Origin: Sarcina ventriculi
GTDB taxonomy: Bacteria; Bacillota; Clostridia; Clostridiales; Clostridiaceae
NCBI RefSeq assembly: GCF_900456775.1
Contig: NZ_UAUL01000013.1
Location: forward strand, 1-62,756
DNA length: 62,756 nucleotides
Reading direction: 5' to 3'
Shown: piece after piece, positions 26,768 to 36,020 of the stretch
How the letters are laid out: each line of letters opens with the position of its first letter
Position numbering within the stretch: position 1 is the stretch's first letter
The notes under the pieces: generated by a model
The model's database searches: none
The model's input: the letters and a program-made list of their open reading frames with translations, nothing else
Told to the model about the DNA's origin: nothing
Made by a program: the position numbers and the translations under genes

Positions 26768-26848
26768 GCCACAGGAATTTTTTTACTATAAACAAGTATA
26801 ACTACAGGATAGGGAATTACTACTGGAATACAACGAGGAAGTATGTAG

Positions 26849-26889
26849 AGAAGATCTTCTTAAAGGTAAAAGAAAATCTTCTTTTTTTT
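26849..26889 (+). terminator. Terminator
   Basis: AGAAGAT / ATCTTCT stem followed by a T-run; it lies just beyond the stop of the minus-strand gene at 26891. Confidence 0.7.
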
Positions 26890-26890
26890 A

Positions 26891-27151
26891 TTAGTTTTTT
26901 AAAGTTCCTATATTCCAAAGTTCATATTCACTTATATCAATATCGTCGTTCCAACTAACCCCATACCCTCCTGCATCTACTTTAGCTTGTGCAAATAATA
27001 CTTTGTTTTTTAAATCTGAATACATGTCATCTTTAAGCTTTTCTTTAAAATCAACAATTTTAGTTATTCCATTAGCAAAAAGTACAATAAGTAAATAGTC
27101 ATCACTATCAATTTTTATTTCTTTTATTTTATTACTAATGAAGTTGCTCAT
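26891..27151 (-). CDS. DUF2442 protein
   Basis: An 86-aa protein with the DUF2442 pattern: strands in the N-terminal half (YLLIVLFANGITKIVDFK) and the signature AGGYGVSWNDDIDISEYELW. It starts two bases after the stop of the DUF4160 gene, behind GGAGGG. DUF4160 and DUF2442 genes are very often neighbours and are considered toxin-antitoxin-like; which part would be toxic is not established. Confidence 0.87.
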   Translation of the reverse strand: MSNFISNKIKEIKIDSDDYLLIVLFANGITKIVDFKEKLKDDMYSDLKNKVLFAQAKVDAGGYGVSWNDDIDISEYELWNIGTLKN

Positions 27152-27153
27152 AA

Positions 27154-27402
27154 CTATTCTAATCCCTCCAATTTTATAAATTCTTTGGTATTCCACATAT
27201 TCATTAAACTTTGCTGATGCTTACTAGCCCATTCCTTAACTAATTTTAATGCTCTATTAGATAAATCACCTTCAATCATGTCCAAAGTATTAATGTCTAT
27301 AACACCAACATATTCACCATATATCGCATGAAAATGAGGTGGCAAATGGTCATTAGGGTACATTTTTATTACTATTCCAAAGAATCTACTTATAACTGGC
27401 AT
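27154..27402 (-). CDS. DUF4160 protein
   Basis: An 82-aa protein, MPVISRFFGIVIKMYPNDHL, then PPHFHAIYGEYVGVIDI: the conserved HLPPHFH core of DUF4160. The ATG after GAGGTGAATTTT is chosen over a GTG three codons upstream. Two-gene operon with the DUF2442 gene. Confidence 0.88.
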   Translation of the reverse strand: MPVISRFFGIVIKMYPNDHLPPHFHAIYGEYVGVIDINTLDMIEGDLSNRALKLVKEWASKHQQSLMNMWNTKEFIKLEGLE

Positions 27403-27550
27403 AAAATTCACCTCGTTTATTATTAAATTTGATACTTTATTATAACCTTTTTTAGTAGTGTAAGTGAATATTGATATTTTGTATATGTTTGTATAAAAAT
27501 ATTAGAAGAGCATAAACTAACGAAAAAACATAGAAAAATGAGGATAAAAA

Positions 27551-27862
27551 ATGATTAATGATTGGGTAGTAGCTATAGCTTTTCTAATGGTAATATTGGT
27601 ATTAGTAATTATAGGACTTAAAGCACCTCCATATCAACCGACAAAATGTGAAAAGTATGAAAACTATATACATAGTTCAAAATGGCGTAGAAGACGTGCT
27701 AGGGCGCTTATGTTAGGCAATTATAAGTGTGCTAAATGTGGAGCTAGGAACAAACTTCAGGTTCACCATCTTAGTTATCAGCATTTAGGTGATGAGTTGG
27801 ATTATGAATTAATGGTTTTATGTCATAGTTGCCATCAAAAAGTACATGGTAGGAAATTTTAA
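27551..27862 (+). CDS. Membrane-anchored HNH endonuclease
   Basis: 103 aa. Residues 1-24 form one membrane segment (VVAIAFLMVILVLVIIGL). A basic stretch follows (SSKWRRRRARAL), then an HNH domain: CAKC, then VHHL, then LMVLCHSCHQKVHGRKF. An HNH nuclease tethered to the membrane is unusual; one could imagine action on incoming DNA. A close paralogue is at 42068-42391 on the other strand. Confidence 0.87.
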   Translation: MINDWVVAIAFLMVILVLVIIGLKAPPYQPTKCEKYENYIHSSKWRRRRARALMLGNYKCAKCGARNKLQVHHLSYQHLGDELDYELMVLCHSCHQKVHGRKF

Positions 27863-27863
27863 G

Positions 27864-28264
27864 ATTAAATAATATTATTAAAGATGGGGATGGATACAGG
27901 CTCGATATTACAGAGCAAAAAACGGGTAAAAAGAGAGCCTTTACTGTATCAATAGAAATTTATAATTATATTCGACTATACTGTTATGAAAATAACATAA
28001 AAGAAACAGTTAAGATATTTCCTATAAGTGATAGAGCTATTCAAAAGCAGTTAAAGATAGTGGCTGATTATTTAACTTGATAGAATAAGCACACATAGCT
28101 TTAGGAAGTATTTTGCCACGCAAATGTACGTTAATAATAACTATGACATAGTTTTAGTTAAGGAGCTACTACAACATGGTAGCGTTAAAACTACCCAAGA
28201 TTATATCTCGTTAAATAGGGAAACAGTAGAGAAGGCTCTAAGGGAACATATTCATATCATTTGA
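27864..28264 (+). pseudogene. Tyrosine recombinase fragment with frameshift
   Basis: The first frame reads DGYRLDITEQKTGKKRAFTV and on to a stop at about 28080. A second frame continues STHSFRKYFATQMYVNN...LLQHGSVKTTQDYISLN to 28264, giving HxxR, a histidine and the tyrosine of a phage-integrase catalytic domain. The N-terminal part with the first arginine is missing. A decayed second recombinase type, unlike the two intact ones. Confidence 0.75.
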
Positions 28265-28550
28265 TCACAAAAAGGGGATAAAAATAAATAATAATAGTTT
28301 GTTTTATAATTTCCTTACTATTATTAATATATTTTTTTATTATAATATTAAATGGTGAGTAGCAAAACATTTTATTTTTTTTAATAATATTGAATATATT
28401 ACTAATACAATCTAATATAAGAATAAAAAGTAAAAAAATGTTTAAAAAGCTCAAAAAAACATACCTCCATTATAGTGAATTATAGTATAATATTGTTATA
28501 AAAACATATTTCTAGAATATTATATCATAAAATTATAATTGGGGATTATT

Positions 28551-28862
28551 ATGAAAAAAATTTGTATAGCATTAGCTTTATCAATTTCTACCATAGTGCT
28601 AGTATTTAATACAACCAATGTATATGCCGCAAATAATACAGGAGGAAATAATATTGAAACAGTAGTTGAAAATGAGTTAGATATAGAAGATTTTAACTAT
28701 ATACAAAATAAGTATCTGTGTCAAGCAATAGACGGAACATTAACTTTTATACGAATGTTACTTGCTTCAATACCAGGAAATCCATACTTGCATATAATAG
28801 AAAAATTATTTTTCAAAAATAATTTATATCGTTCAGAATTTTTTTTACTTATATGTGAATAA
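28551..28862 (+). CDS. Short exported protein, probably chimeric
   Basis: A clear signal peptide, MKKICIALALSISTIVLVFN and on to VYA|ANN, and then ~78 residues. Ribosome binding site GGGG. From about 28721 the frame runs antisense to a HEPN-like gene fragment, so the natural C-terminus is probably lost and the last ~45 residues may be meaningless. Confidence 0.5.
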   Translation: MKKICIALALSISTIVLVFNTTNVYAANNTGGNNIETVVENELDIEDFNYIQNKYLCQAIDGTLTFIRMLLASIPGNPYLHIIEKLFFKNNLYRSEFFLLICE

Positions 28863-28972
28863 TATTTAGATGCACAAGCATCTACGGAAATGCAAGCAAG
28901 ACAAAGAGCTTCATAATACTTTTTCTTATCATATAAAATAATTGCTGAATCTAAAAAAGACTCAATATCCAT
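28721..28972 (-). pseudogene. N-terminal fragment of a HEPN-like protein
   Basis: 83 aa, MDIESFLDSAIILYDKKKYY, then EALCLACISVDACASKYY: helical-repeat pattern like HEPN-type or related plasmid proteins. It stops abruptly where the exported-protein gene on the other strand begins to overlap, which suggests a recombination junction near 28720. Confidence 0.45.
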
Positions 28973-29289
28973 ATTATTTATCCTAGAACAAAAATTTCAA
29001 TCCTATTTATAGTATATAATGTTAATAAATTATATTTTATCACAAACATTAAAAGAATCAAGTTTACTTTTTTGTATACAGTACTTGCTTCCTTAAAAAG
29101 TCCATTGAACCCTATTAATTGTTTACCTTTTAATGCTTTATAAAGATTAATTTAAAAGATTATTTATTTAAAATATTAAAATAACTATTGAATGTTTAAC
29201 ATATAAAAATATACTCATTCTATTTCTACTAATGAATACTTTATCTGTTTTGGATTATTAAACTTACTATCATAAATAATATTACCTCT
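28973..29289. other. Intergenic, no gene seen
   Basis: AT-rich sequence without an open frame, RNA gene or repeat that I could support. Confidence 0.5.
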
Positions 29290-29640
29290 CTTAACTCTCA
29301 TAATTTTGTATTAAATTCTGTAGCTCGCGTAGTAAAGACTACCTTTTTAATTTTTCTGCACTTTTTAACTATCTTCTCATTTAATTTAGGCAAAATTTTT
29401 TCTGTATCTCTCTTAAATCGTAAAGATATTCGTAAAAATCTATTATTTTAACTTCTGTGCCACTTTTTGAATTAATAGTGCCAGGAATCCTTAAAATCCT
29501 AGTGCAAACTAAAGCTTTTTTATTTACTCTAAACTCTTTTTAAGGTTTTATATAAATATTCTTCAACTGCTTTCTAAAGAGGCAAAACCATATTAGGTAC
29601 TTTTTTACAAGCCATGTTAAATATAAACCCCTTTCACTAT
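29290..29640 (-). pseudogene. Decayed primase-polymerase-type replication gene, copy 3
   Basis: Read on the minus strand, pieces match the gene at 53795-54997: the GLYL-WL-KK segment, then the K-V-GxI-NSK-EVKII segment (plus-strand ACTTTTTGAATTAATAGTGC region). Many indels and stops. It also shares the A-AAA-AAG run at the same place. Confidence 0.55.
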
Positions 29641-29690
29641 CAATAATAAAATTGGGAAAATTTATATTTCTAAAATTATAAGTTCTATGA

Positions 29691-29783
29691 TTAAAAAATG
29701 ATAATATTGACTATTATCGCTATTTTTATTGTGAGTTTAATGATTGATGCGAATAATTCATCAAACTCTTTTATTTTAATACC
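29691..29783 (-). pseudogene. 3' remnant of small hydrophobic peptide gene
   Basis: Frame reads FDELFASIIKLTIKIAIIVN and a stop; it lacks start and ribosome binding site. Same kind of remnant as 479-562. Confidence 0.5.
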
Positions 29784-31014
29784 TGTGAAAAAGAAAAAGT
29801 ATTATTATTTTCAGTTCTTGAATTGAAAATAATAAATATCTTTATTATTAATATTTATTTTAAACGATGTATACGCTTCATAGGAAGGTTTTTAATATAC
29901 TTATGAAATTTAATTCTCTTCACACAAAAACCACTTAGAAATGATTTTAAAAGTATTAGGATTAATTTTATAGTTTTTATTATTTTATCTTATGTTTAAT
30001 TTTAATCTATTTAAAAACAGGTGTACTTTTTGTACATGTATACTATTGTTTTCTATTACTAAATCAACGTCAGTTGATATATATATTTAGATATATTATT
30101 ATTTTTAATATTTCTTTTTTAGATGCATCACTTACAGTATCGCTTTTAATAGATAAACTCAAAATTATCCATAAATAACTCCAATAATAAGATTTTTTTA
30201 AAATCTTTTCTAAAATATTTCCCCTATTTTTTATAAAAGTTTCAGCATATCATAAATTTAAATAGTATTATAAACGTGTATACACCTTTTTGAGAGGTTT
30301 TAAATTCAATTAAATAATTATTTATATTAGAATAAAGTTTAAAACAGATTAAAATTGATTTTTAATTTATTTAAGTTATAAACAAAAAAGATGTAGTTTT
30401 TTTACTATACATTATCACTTTGTATACATCAATTTAAATATGTATCACTAAAATTTTAACTATGTATTAATTTATACATTTTCTATAAATATAAACAAAT
30501 GTATTATAATAAATATGTATAAAGATTGCAGTATTTTTTAATAAAATTGATGAGAAAAGCAACACTATTAATTGTTTTTATAAATGTTTTTAATAGATTT
30601 ATGCTAATAAATATCGGTATTTATTAGAATTTAGATATTATTTAATCCTCGTTTCAGTATTTTTTAAGATTTTACGAAAGAAATTTACTAGCGCTACTTT
30701 TAATATAAAAACTTGTTTTTTAACATATCCCCCTATGTATATATTCAAAATATATTGATATCAACATTAGCTAATTTTAGCGAGATATCCAAAAGTATAT
30801 TAAATAGATAGCTTGTTATAAGCATTTTGTGATAATAGAATATTTTGAGGTTACTCTTAATAGCTGCCATAATTAATTTTACTATAAGTATTACTTTACT
30901 AGGTTTTTATTTGTAATTTTAACCAATCATAACTTTATGAAGCCTTTGATATAATCAATATTTTGCTTTATCTGTTACTATTTTTCCCCCCGTTTCATGA
31001 GTTTTGGGAAATTT

Positions 31015-31078
31015 GCGAAAAGAAACCTACTGGCGCGACTTTTCAAATATTAGCCTAAATTTTTAGACCTACCCCCTA
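31015..31078 (+). repeat. ACTGGCGCGACTTT element, block B
   Basis: AAAAGAAACCTACTGGCGCG ACTTTT, then the CCTAAATTTTTAGACC palindrome and TACCCCCTA. A more diverged copy (TTACTAGCGCTACTTT) lies at 30675-30700. Confidence 0.6.
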
Positions 31079-31251
31079 CATTATTTTTTATAACAATTCC
31101 AAAATAAAAAAATAAAGAACTAAATATCTAGTTCTTTATTTATATTTTAGTGAAAAAATTTAATTGTTATATAAGGAAAATTTAAAAATATTGAATACAA
31201 ATTTAATATAACATAATTGGTCATACCAATCAAGTAAATATATAAATATTC

Positions 31252-31344
31252 TTAACAAAAATACATAACCATTTTTGCTCCATAATGTGCTATTCCCATA
31301 CAGCCAACTAACCACACAGCAACTCCACCCATTATCAATGGCAT
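31252..31344 (-). CDS. 30-aa membrane micropeptide next to HNH gene
   Basis: MPLIMGGVAVWLVGCMGIAH and ten more residues; homologue of 1931-2017 with conservative changes and a two-residue longer end. It starts 20 bases after the HNH stop codon. One predicted membrane helix. Confidence 0.6.
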   Translation of the reverse strand: MPLIMGGVAVWLVGCMGIAHYGAKMVMYFC

Positions 31345-31364
31345 TTTAATCATCTTCTTTCTCT

Positions 31365-31775
31365 CTATTCTCTATACTTCTTAATCAATACCTTTAATTC
31401 ATGTTGTATTTCCTCTTTATTACTTATATATTTTCTATGAACTTTTTGATGACAACTTTCACATAGAGAAATCAGATTATCTTTATCAAATCTTTTTGAC
31501 CAATTTTCTTTTAATTCTTCTATGTGATGTATTGTACCTGAGTTATTTAATTCATTCTTATCTAAGCACATAAGACATAAATTATTATCTAAACCTCTTA
31601 TAATATCTCTTACCCTTAACCATTCCTTAGAACTATAAAACTTTTGTTCCTTAGTATCTTTTCTATCTTTCTTATAAATACTATGCCTAATTCCTATCTT
31701 AGCCTTACAGCTATTACAGTATCTTTCTTTAATATCTATAAGATTTCTATTACATAATTTACAAAACTTTTTCAT
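31365..31775 (-). CDS. HNH endonuclease with N-terminal zinc finger (block B)
   Basis: 136 aa, almost the same as 2037-2447 (a handful of substitutions such as E/D and L/S). It has the same CxxC zinc finger and HNH core (TIHHIEELKENWSKRF, LCESCHQKVH). In this copy the sequence upstream of the start is directly that leading to the recombinase gene, showing the arrangement without the CRISPR cassette. Confidence 0.86.
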   Translation of the reverse strand: MKKFCKLCNRNLIDIKERYCNSCKAKIGIRHSIYKKDRKDTKEQKFYSSKEWLRVRDIIRGLDNNLCLMCLDKNELNNSGTIHHIEELKENWSKRFDKDNLISLCESCHQKVHRKYISNKEEIQHELKVLIKKYRE

Positions 31776-31918
31776 TTTTCCACCTGATTTTTAACTCAAA
31801 AAAACATAACATAATACTAATTGTGTTACTTTTCTAAAACTCTCACAAACTATAATAATAATGCATGCTAGAAGCAGTTTTAAAATATAAAACTTAACAT
31901 AGGCTCAATATGTTACTT

Positions 31919-32467
31919 TTAATAGATTTTAAAACCTTTTATCATATTATTAATATGATTTTGTTCCACTCCAATATATCTTAATGTTATTGCAGGACTT
32001 GAATGATTAAATATCTTTTGTAAAGTAACAACATCTTTATATTGTGTATAAAATTGATAACCGAATATCTTTCTTAAAGTATGAGTTCCTAAGTTATAAA
32101 GTCCTAATACTTTTCCAGCCTCGCTAAGAATCTTATATGCTCTAACTCTACTTATTGCATTGTTATATCCTTTTTGAGATTTTATCAGAAATTCATCTTC
32201 ATGTTTTTCTTCATAATATTTTTTTAATTCTTTCTTTAACATTGGGGTAATAGGAAATATCCTTTGTTTTTTGGTTTTCTTTTCCCTTAGTGAAATGTAA
32301 TCTTTTCCTTTAACATCTCTAACTCTAAGCCTTAAAATATCACTTATTCTTAATCCACTATTAACTCCAATTAAAAACATAATATAATTTCTTTCACTAT
32401 AATTTCTTAGGTAATTTGCTAACTCTCTTATCTTATCTGAATCCCTTATTGGTTCTACATAATTCAT
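31919..32467 (-). CDS. Tyrosine recombinase, compact catalytic domain (block B)
   Basis: 182 aa, differing from 5017-5565 by two residues (HTLRKIFG, FNHSSPA). All catalytic residues (R40, K63/64, H129, R132, H155, Y164) are kept. Two active copies on one plasmid could resolve cointegrates formed by replicon fusion. Confidence 0.88.
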   Translation of the reverse strand: MNYVEPIRDSDKIRELANYLRNYSERNYIMFLIGVNSGLRISDILRLRVRDVKGKDYISLREKKTKKQRIFPITPMLKKELKKYYEEKHEDEFLIKSQKGYNNAISRVRAYKILSEAGKVLGLYNLGTHTLRKIFGYQFYTQYKDVVTLQKIFNHSSPAITLRYIGVEQNHINNMIKGFKIY

Positions 32468-32500
32468 AGTTACCACACTCTTTTTTATTTTTTTATAAAT

Positions 32501-32529
32501 AAAAAAGAACCTAGTTTAACTAGATTCTT
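32501..32529 (-). terminator. Rho-independent terminator (block B)
   Basis: AAGAATCTAG / CTAGGTTCTT-type stem with minus-strand T-run, as at 5599-5627. Confidence 0.7.
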
Positions 32530-32693
32530 CGTAATCCACATCATAATCCAAAGGAATTTTATTTTTCTTACATACATATTATCTCATATGTTTTTTCTTA
32601 TGATCTATCAAAATATTTCAAAAAATTTCACTTAAATTAAAAAACTATTTTCCCATCTTGAAATATCATTTATTAATTCTCTTTTTATTTAAA

Positions 32694-32885
32694 TTATTTA
32701 ATTTCTACATTTAATACCGCTCTTCTTTCTTTTATTAATTGTTCCAATTCTTTTAGATCTTCTTCAGTAGCTTTATTTCTTATAAACCCTCTAGCACTAG
32801 AACGATGCTTTAAATAATTAGAATAATCTTTATTCTTTTCTTGCCAGCGTTTATTAATTTTTGTTCTTGTAGTAATTTTTTTCAT
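32694..32885 (-). CDS. 63-aa basic plasmid protein (block B)
   Basis: One residue different from the protein at 5802-5993 (V to I), with an ATG start in place of GTG. GGAGG lies nine bases upstream. Unknown function. Confidence 0.75.
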   Translation of the reverse strand: MKKITTRTKINKRWQEKNKDYSNYLKHRSSARGFIRNKATEEDLKELEQLIKERRAVLNVEIK

Positions 32886-33043
32886 CTTTTAAAACCTCCT
32901 ATAAGGATAATAATAACATTATAATTTTTATTGATACAAAAATTACTATTATTAATAATATTATTTTGAAAATTAATTTAAGTGATACAATAACTAATTC
33001 TTTCATTGCCTTTTTTAAGTGATTAATATAATATTATATTTAA

Positions 33044-33062
33044 CAGGGAGTGTAACACTCCC
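33044..33062. terminator. Hairpin after the hydrophobic peptide gene
   Basis: GGGAGTGT / ACACTCCC stem beyond the stop codon of the peptide gene; no strong T-run. Related stems at about 451-470 and 6150-6170. Confidence 0.5.
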
Positions 33063-33074
33063 TTAATGGTTTGC

Positions 33075-33197
33075 TTATAATAGTTTTATTATCGCAATGA
33101 TAATACTGACTATTATCGCTATTTTTATTACGAGCTTGATGATTAGTGCCAATAATTCATCAAGTTCTTTTATTATTTTGATTATCTTATCAATCAC
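33075..33197 (-). CDS. 40-aa hydrophobic peptide
   Basis: Starts MIDKIIKIIKELDELLALII, ends IIAIIKLL; GTG start eight bases after a perfect AGGAGG. The N-terminal half is amphipathic (K and E on one face), the C-terminal half a membrane segment. Homologous to 6184-6303. The strong ribosome binding site and frame conservation argue that it is expressed. Type I toxin-like or bacteriocin-like peptide are candidate roles. Confidence 0.65.
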   Translation of the reverse strand: MIDKIIKIIKELDELLALIIKLVIKIAIIVSIIIAIIKLL

Positions 33198-33339
33198 TTA
33201 TTTCCACCTCCTTATGTATTATTGTACTACATGTAGTACAATGAAACCAATAAAAAAAGAACTAAAGATTTAAATTTCTCTAGTTCTTTTAGCTAAATTT
33301 AATATTTATAGAAATATATAAAAATTAATACGATATTAA

Positions 33340-33368
33340 TTGTTTTCTTTCGCAAAAAATGGTATAAT
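33340..33368 (+). promoter_or_regulatory. Promoter of rep B
   Basis: TTGTTT, 17 bases, TATAAT; same as 6446-6474. Confidence 0.75.
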
Positions 33369-33397
33369 ATATTTAGTTTTTACGGAAAATTGAACAG

Positions 33398-33478
33398 AAA
33401 AAAAGAACCCGGACTACCAATCTTAAGTTCTTCTTTTCAACAACAATTTATTAACAAATGACAAAGTCATTAACTTTT
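33398..33478 (-). ncRNA. Antisense RNA controlling rep B
   Basis: Same promoter, stem and terminator as 6504-6584, but a different 14-nt loop (plus-strand GGACTACCAATCTT at 33411-33424 against AAACGACCAAATCC in A). UUGGU is kept in both RNA loops. Confidence 0.82.
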
Positions 33479-33484
33479 ATCTAT

Positions 33485-33513
33485 ATTATAAAGTTAATAA
33501 TTAAAAATGTCAA
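33485..33513 (-). promoter_or_regulatory. Promoter of antisense RNA B
   Basis: Minus-strand TTGACA, 17 bases, TATAAT. Confidence 0.82.
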
Positions 33514-33575
33514 ATGTTAATTTACTCCGTATTTAATTTTCTTAACATTTTAATTGACGGATAGGAGTATTAAAC

Positions 33576-34586
33576 ATGGCAATATATAAAACAATCTTAA
33601 AACAAAATGAATTACAAGTAATAGAAAATATATCTTATAATAAAAAAACACAATCAATATTACAATCTATATATTCTTATATGATTAAACATACAACTCT
33701 TAATAATGGATTATTCCCTAAACAATTAACAGCTTTATATAAAATGTATATAAGATACCATAATAAGATATCTTGTATCTATTTTAGAAAATTATTAAAA
33801 AAATTAATTGATTATAAGTTAGTAATAGTACATAAACATAGAAATATTAATGTTTATTCTGTTGATAGAAATGTAACTTATTATTCTAATAATTTAGATG
33901 AAGTATCACAAAAAGTATCACAAAAAGTATCATATAAAAAAATCGCTACAAACATTGATACAGCTAGTGTAGAACATGATTCTTTAAATACCGAAATACT
34001 AAATATAAATAATAATACTATTACTATTATAGATAATACAGTTTCTGAAACTGTTGCTGATAATAAAGTTAAAAAATCTTTAGCTTATGAAAAAGCGATA
34101 AAAGAAAATAATAAAGATTTAGTTGAACCAGCTGAATTAATTGAACTTGCTATTTCTAAATTAAAAGAACAAGGTAGACGTAGTAAAAAGATAATTGCAA
34201 GATTAAAAACTAAACTAGAAAATAGAACTAATGTTGTAAGAAAGAATGTAGATAAGTATTTAAATGCTGTTATTGCTGACGCTATTGCTTTCTATGAAAC
34301 TGGTAGAGAGAAAATGGCTCTGCTTATTGCGACTAAAAAAGCTAAATATAATAGTGCTTACAATCTTAAAAAGAATAAGTCTATGGTTGCTACTGCTAAC
34401 TTTACTCAAAGAAAATATGACTATGATAAACTTGAAGCACAACTTTTAGGCTGGGACGATTCTGATGATGATAATTATGAAATTGGTATTATTGAACCTA
34501 CTGCTTCTACTACTACTGTCAACTTTACACAAAGAAAGTATGATTATGATAAATTAGAAGCTCAACTTTTAGGCTGGGATAGTTAA
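33576..34586 (+). CDS. Plasmid replication initiator-like protein (rep B)
   Basis: A 336-aa homologue of rep A, nearly identical over the N-terminal winged-helix part. It has a four-residue insertion (a repeated SQKV) near residue 120 and a diverged C-terminal half. It ends with two well-kept copies of NFTQRKYDYDKLEAQLLGWD. Leader and promoter are identical to rep A except for the antisense loop. The two Rep proteins may act on either origin unless the origins have diverged. Confidence 0.75.
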   Translation: MAIYKTILKQNELQVIENISYNKKTQSILQSIYSYMIKHTTLNNGLFPKQLTALYKMYIRYHNKISCIYFRKLLKKLIDYKLVIVHKHRNINVYSVDRNVTYYSNNLDEVSQKVSQKVSYKKIATNIDTASVEHDSLNTEILNINNNTITIIDNTVSETVADNKVKKSLAYEKAIKENNKDLVEPAELIELAISKLKEQGRRSKKIIARLKTKLENRTNVVRKNVDKYLNAVIADAIAFYETGREKMALLIATKKAKYNSAYNLKKNKSMVATANFTQRKYDYDKLEAQLLGWDDSDDDNYEIGIIEPTASTTTVNFTQRKYDYDKLEAQLLGWDS

Positions 34587-34644
34587 ATAATAGAGGAAAT
34601 GGGCAATGTATTTTAATAATTAGGTTTGCCCAAATATTGTCCTT

Positions 34645-34700
34645 TATAGAATGTCAGTAACAGCTTTCGATACTGTTAATTATAATGTTGATATTCTATA
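34645..34700. terminator. Large imperfect hairpin between convergent genes
   Basis: TATAGAAT...ATTCTATA outer stem with an inner AACAG / CTGTT stem, between rep B and the minus-strand glycosyltransferase gene. A transcription barrier or structured 3' end; no clear T-run. Confidence 0.45.
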
Positions 34701-34715
34701 AATATATTACTTAAT

Positions 34716-36020
34716 TCACATATTTTGTGGTGAAATTAATGTTTTCTTAGATATCTTTTTGTTAGATTTATAAAAAGCGTTGCTAGCTGTTAACACAAAT
34801 ATCCATGAGCAAACAAAGGCGTATCTAGGTTGCCTTTCTGTTAGCAAATAAAATCCTATAAATCCTAATAATATTAAATAATAAAATAATACCTTATCAT
34901 TTATTTTATTATTAGATATATTCTTTAATCCTATTACTGACAATGATATAAGATATAGATAGTATATGCTACTAATAGTGTATGCTATGGGAGTAAGAAA
35001 TAAAGTTATTTTAGGAGTTAAATATATTCCTTTGGCAACTGTCCAATCATATGCTCCAAAGTCTCCTATACCCCATTGTAGAACTATTTTTTTTAAGTAA
35101 AATAGAATAATTTGTATAAAATTACTATTAGTAAATCTACTCTTAATTCTTTCGATAGCCTTTTCTTTCATTAATTCATTGTTATGATTAGATTCTTCGG
35201 GTATTAAAGAGTCTTCTTCTGACCAAGCATCAATACTATCTAAATTAGTACCTTTTAATATATTCATGATAACAGGTTCTCCACCATTCCACAGTTGTTT
35301 TTCTAATATATTATTAGTAACCAATAAATTACTTATAATAATTTTAGGCATTAAGAATCCTATGATTATTATAAATATATATAAATATTTCAATATATTT
35401 TTTGACTTATAATATATAATTTTTTTTGTAATGTAATATAATATAAAGGCTATAAGGAATATTATTCCAACAGGTCTAAAAAAATTACCTATCCCTAAAA
35501 ATACTGTACTAAAAATAAGTGTGAGTATATTATCATTATCTATATATTTTATAAATAAATACACACCAACCAAAAATAAAGGTATAGCCATATTTTCAGC
35601 CATGGTTTCACTACAATACATAATAAAAGGTGAAAATATTGTTATAAGTATAGCACTTATATTTGCAATTTTTTTATTGTATGTTATTTTAGAAATATTA
35701 TAGATCATATACACAGTGAATGTTTGGTATATAATATTCATAAACTTTATTAGAAATAATGGATTTTTTACTATTCTAAAAAATAAAGAATAATATAGAA
35801 CAGTTATTGTGTCATGTGGAAATCGGGAGAAATAATTATTACCATAAAAACAACTATAGTTTCCATTAGCGACATTTTTACCTGCTTCATACATTAGCTG
35901 AAAGTCTGATATTGGTGCAGTTCTAACAATTAATATCCAAGCTAGTCTTATAATGAATGCAATTAGTAGAATATAAAATATGCTTTTTTCCCTACTAATA
36001 TATTTTTTTATTTTATCCAT
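34716..36020 (-). CDS. GT39-like membrane glycosyltransferase
   Basis: A 434-aa protein with about 11 membrane segments. An acidic motif (PISDFQLMYEAGKNVANG) follows the first helix, as in the GT-C/GT39 (PMT/ArnT-like) fold. These enzymes use polyprenyl-phosphate sugars to modify proteins, lipids or wall polymers outside the membrane. The ATG behind AAAAGGAT is chosen over starts 8 and 18 codons upstream. It stands alone on this strand; the secreted SH3 protein gene lies about 900 bases away. Substrate unknown. Confidence 0.8.
   Translation of the reverse strand: MDKIKKYISREKSIFYILLIAFIIRLAWILIVRTAPISDFQLMYEAGKNVANGNYSCFYGNNYFSRFPHDTITVLYYSLFFRIVKNPLFLIKFMNIIYQTFTVYMIYNISKITYNKKIANISAILITIFSPFIMYCSETMAENMAIPLFLVGVYLFIKYIDNDNILTLIFSTVFLGIGNFFRPVGIIFLIAFILYYITKKIIYYKSKNILKYLYIFIIIIGFLMPKIIISNLLVTNNILEKQLWNGGEPVIMNILKGTNLDSIDAWSEEDSLIPEESNHNNELMKEKAIERIKSRFTNSNFIQIILFYLKKIVLQWGIGDFGAYDWTVAKGIYLTPKITLFLTPIAYTISSIYYLYLISLSVIGLKNISNNKINDKVLFYYLILLGFIGFYLLTERQPRYAFVCSWIFVLTASNAFYKSNKKISKKTLISPQNM

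Larger units (their letters stand above)
29652..34590. repeat. Block B: diverged second copy of block A
   Basis: Same order as 363-2456 plus 4895-7580: gene-poor tract, two ACTGGCGCGACTTT elements, micropeptide, HNH, tyrosine recombinase, 63-aa protein, hydrophobic peptide, antisense RNA, rep. It lacks the CRISPR cassette and the 55-aa gene. Coding parts are nearly identical, noncoding parts moderately diverged. Confidence 0.88.

Noticed and set aside
28257-28454. 65-aa minus-strand hydrophobic frame
   Set aside because: No ribosome binding site and composition of random AT-rich DNA; it overlaps a recombinase pseudogene end.
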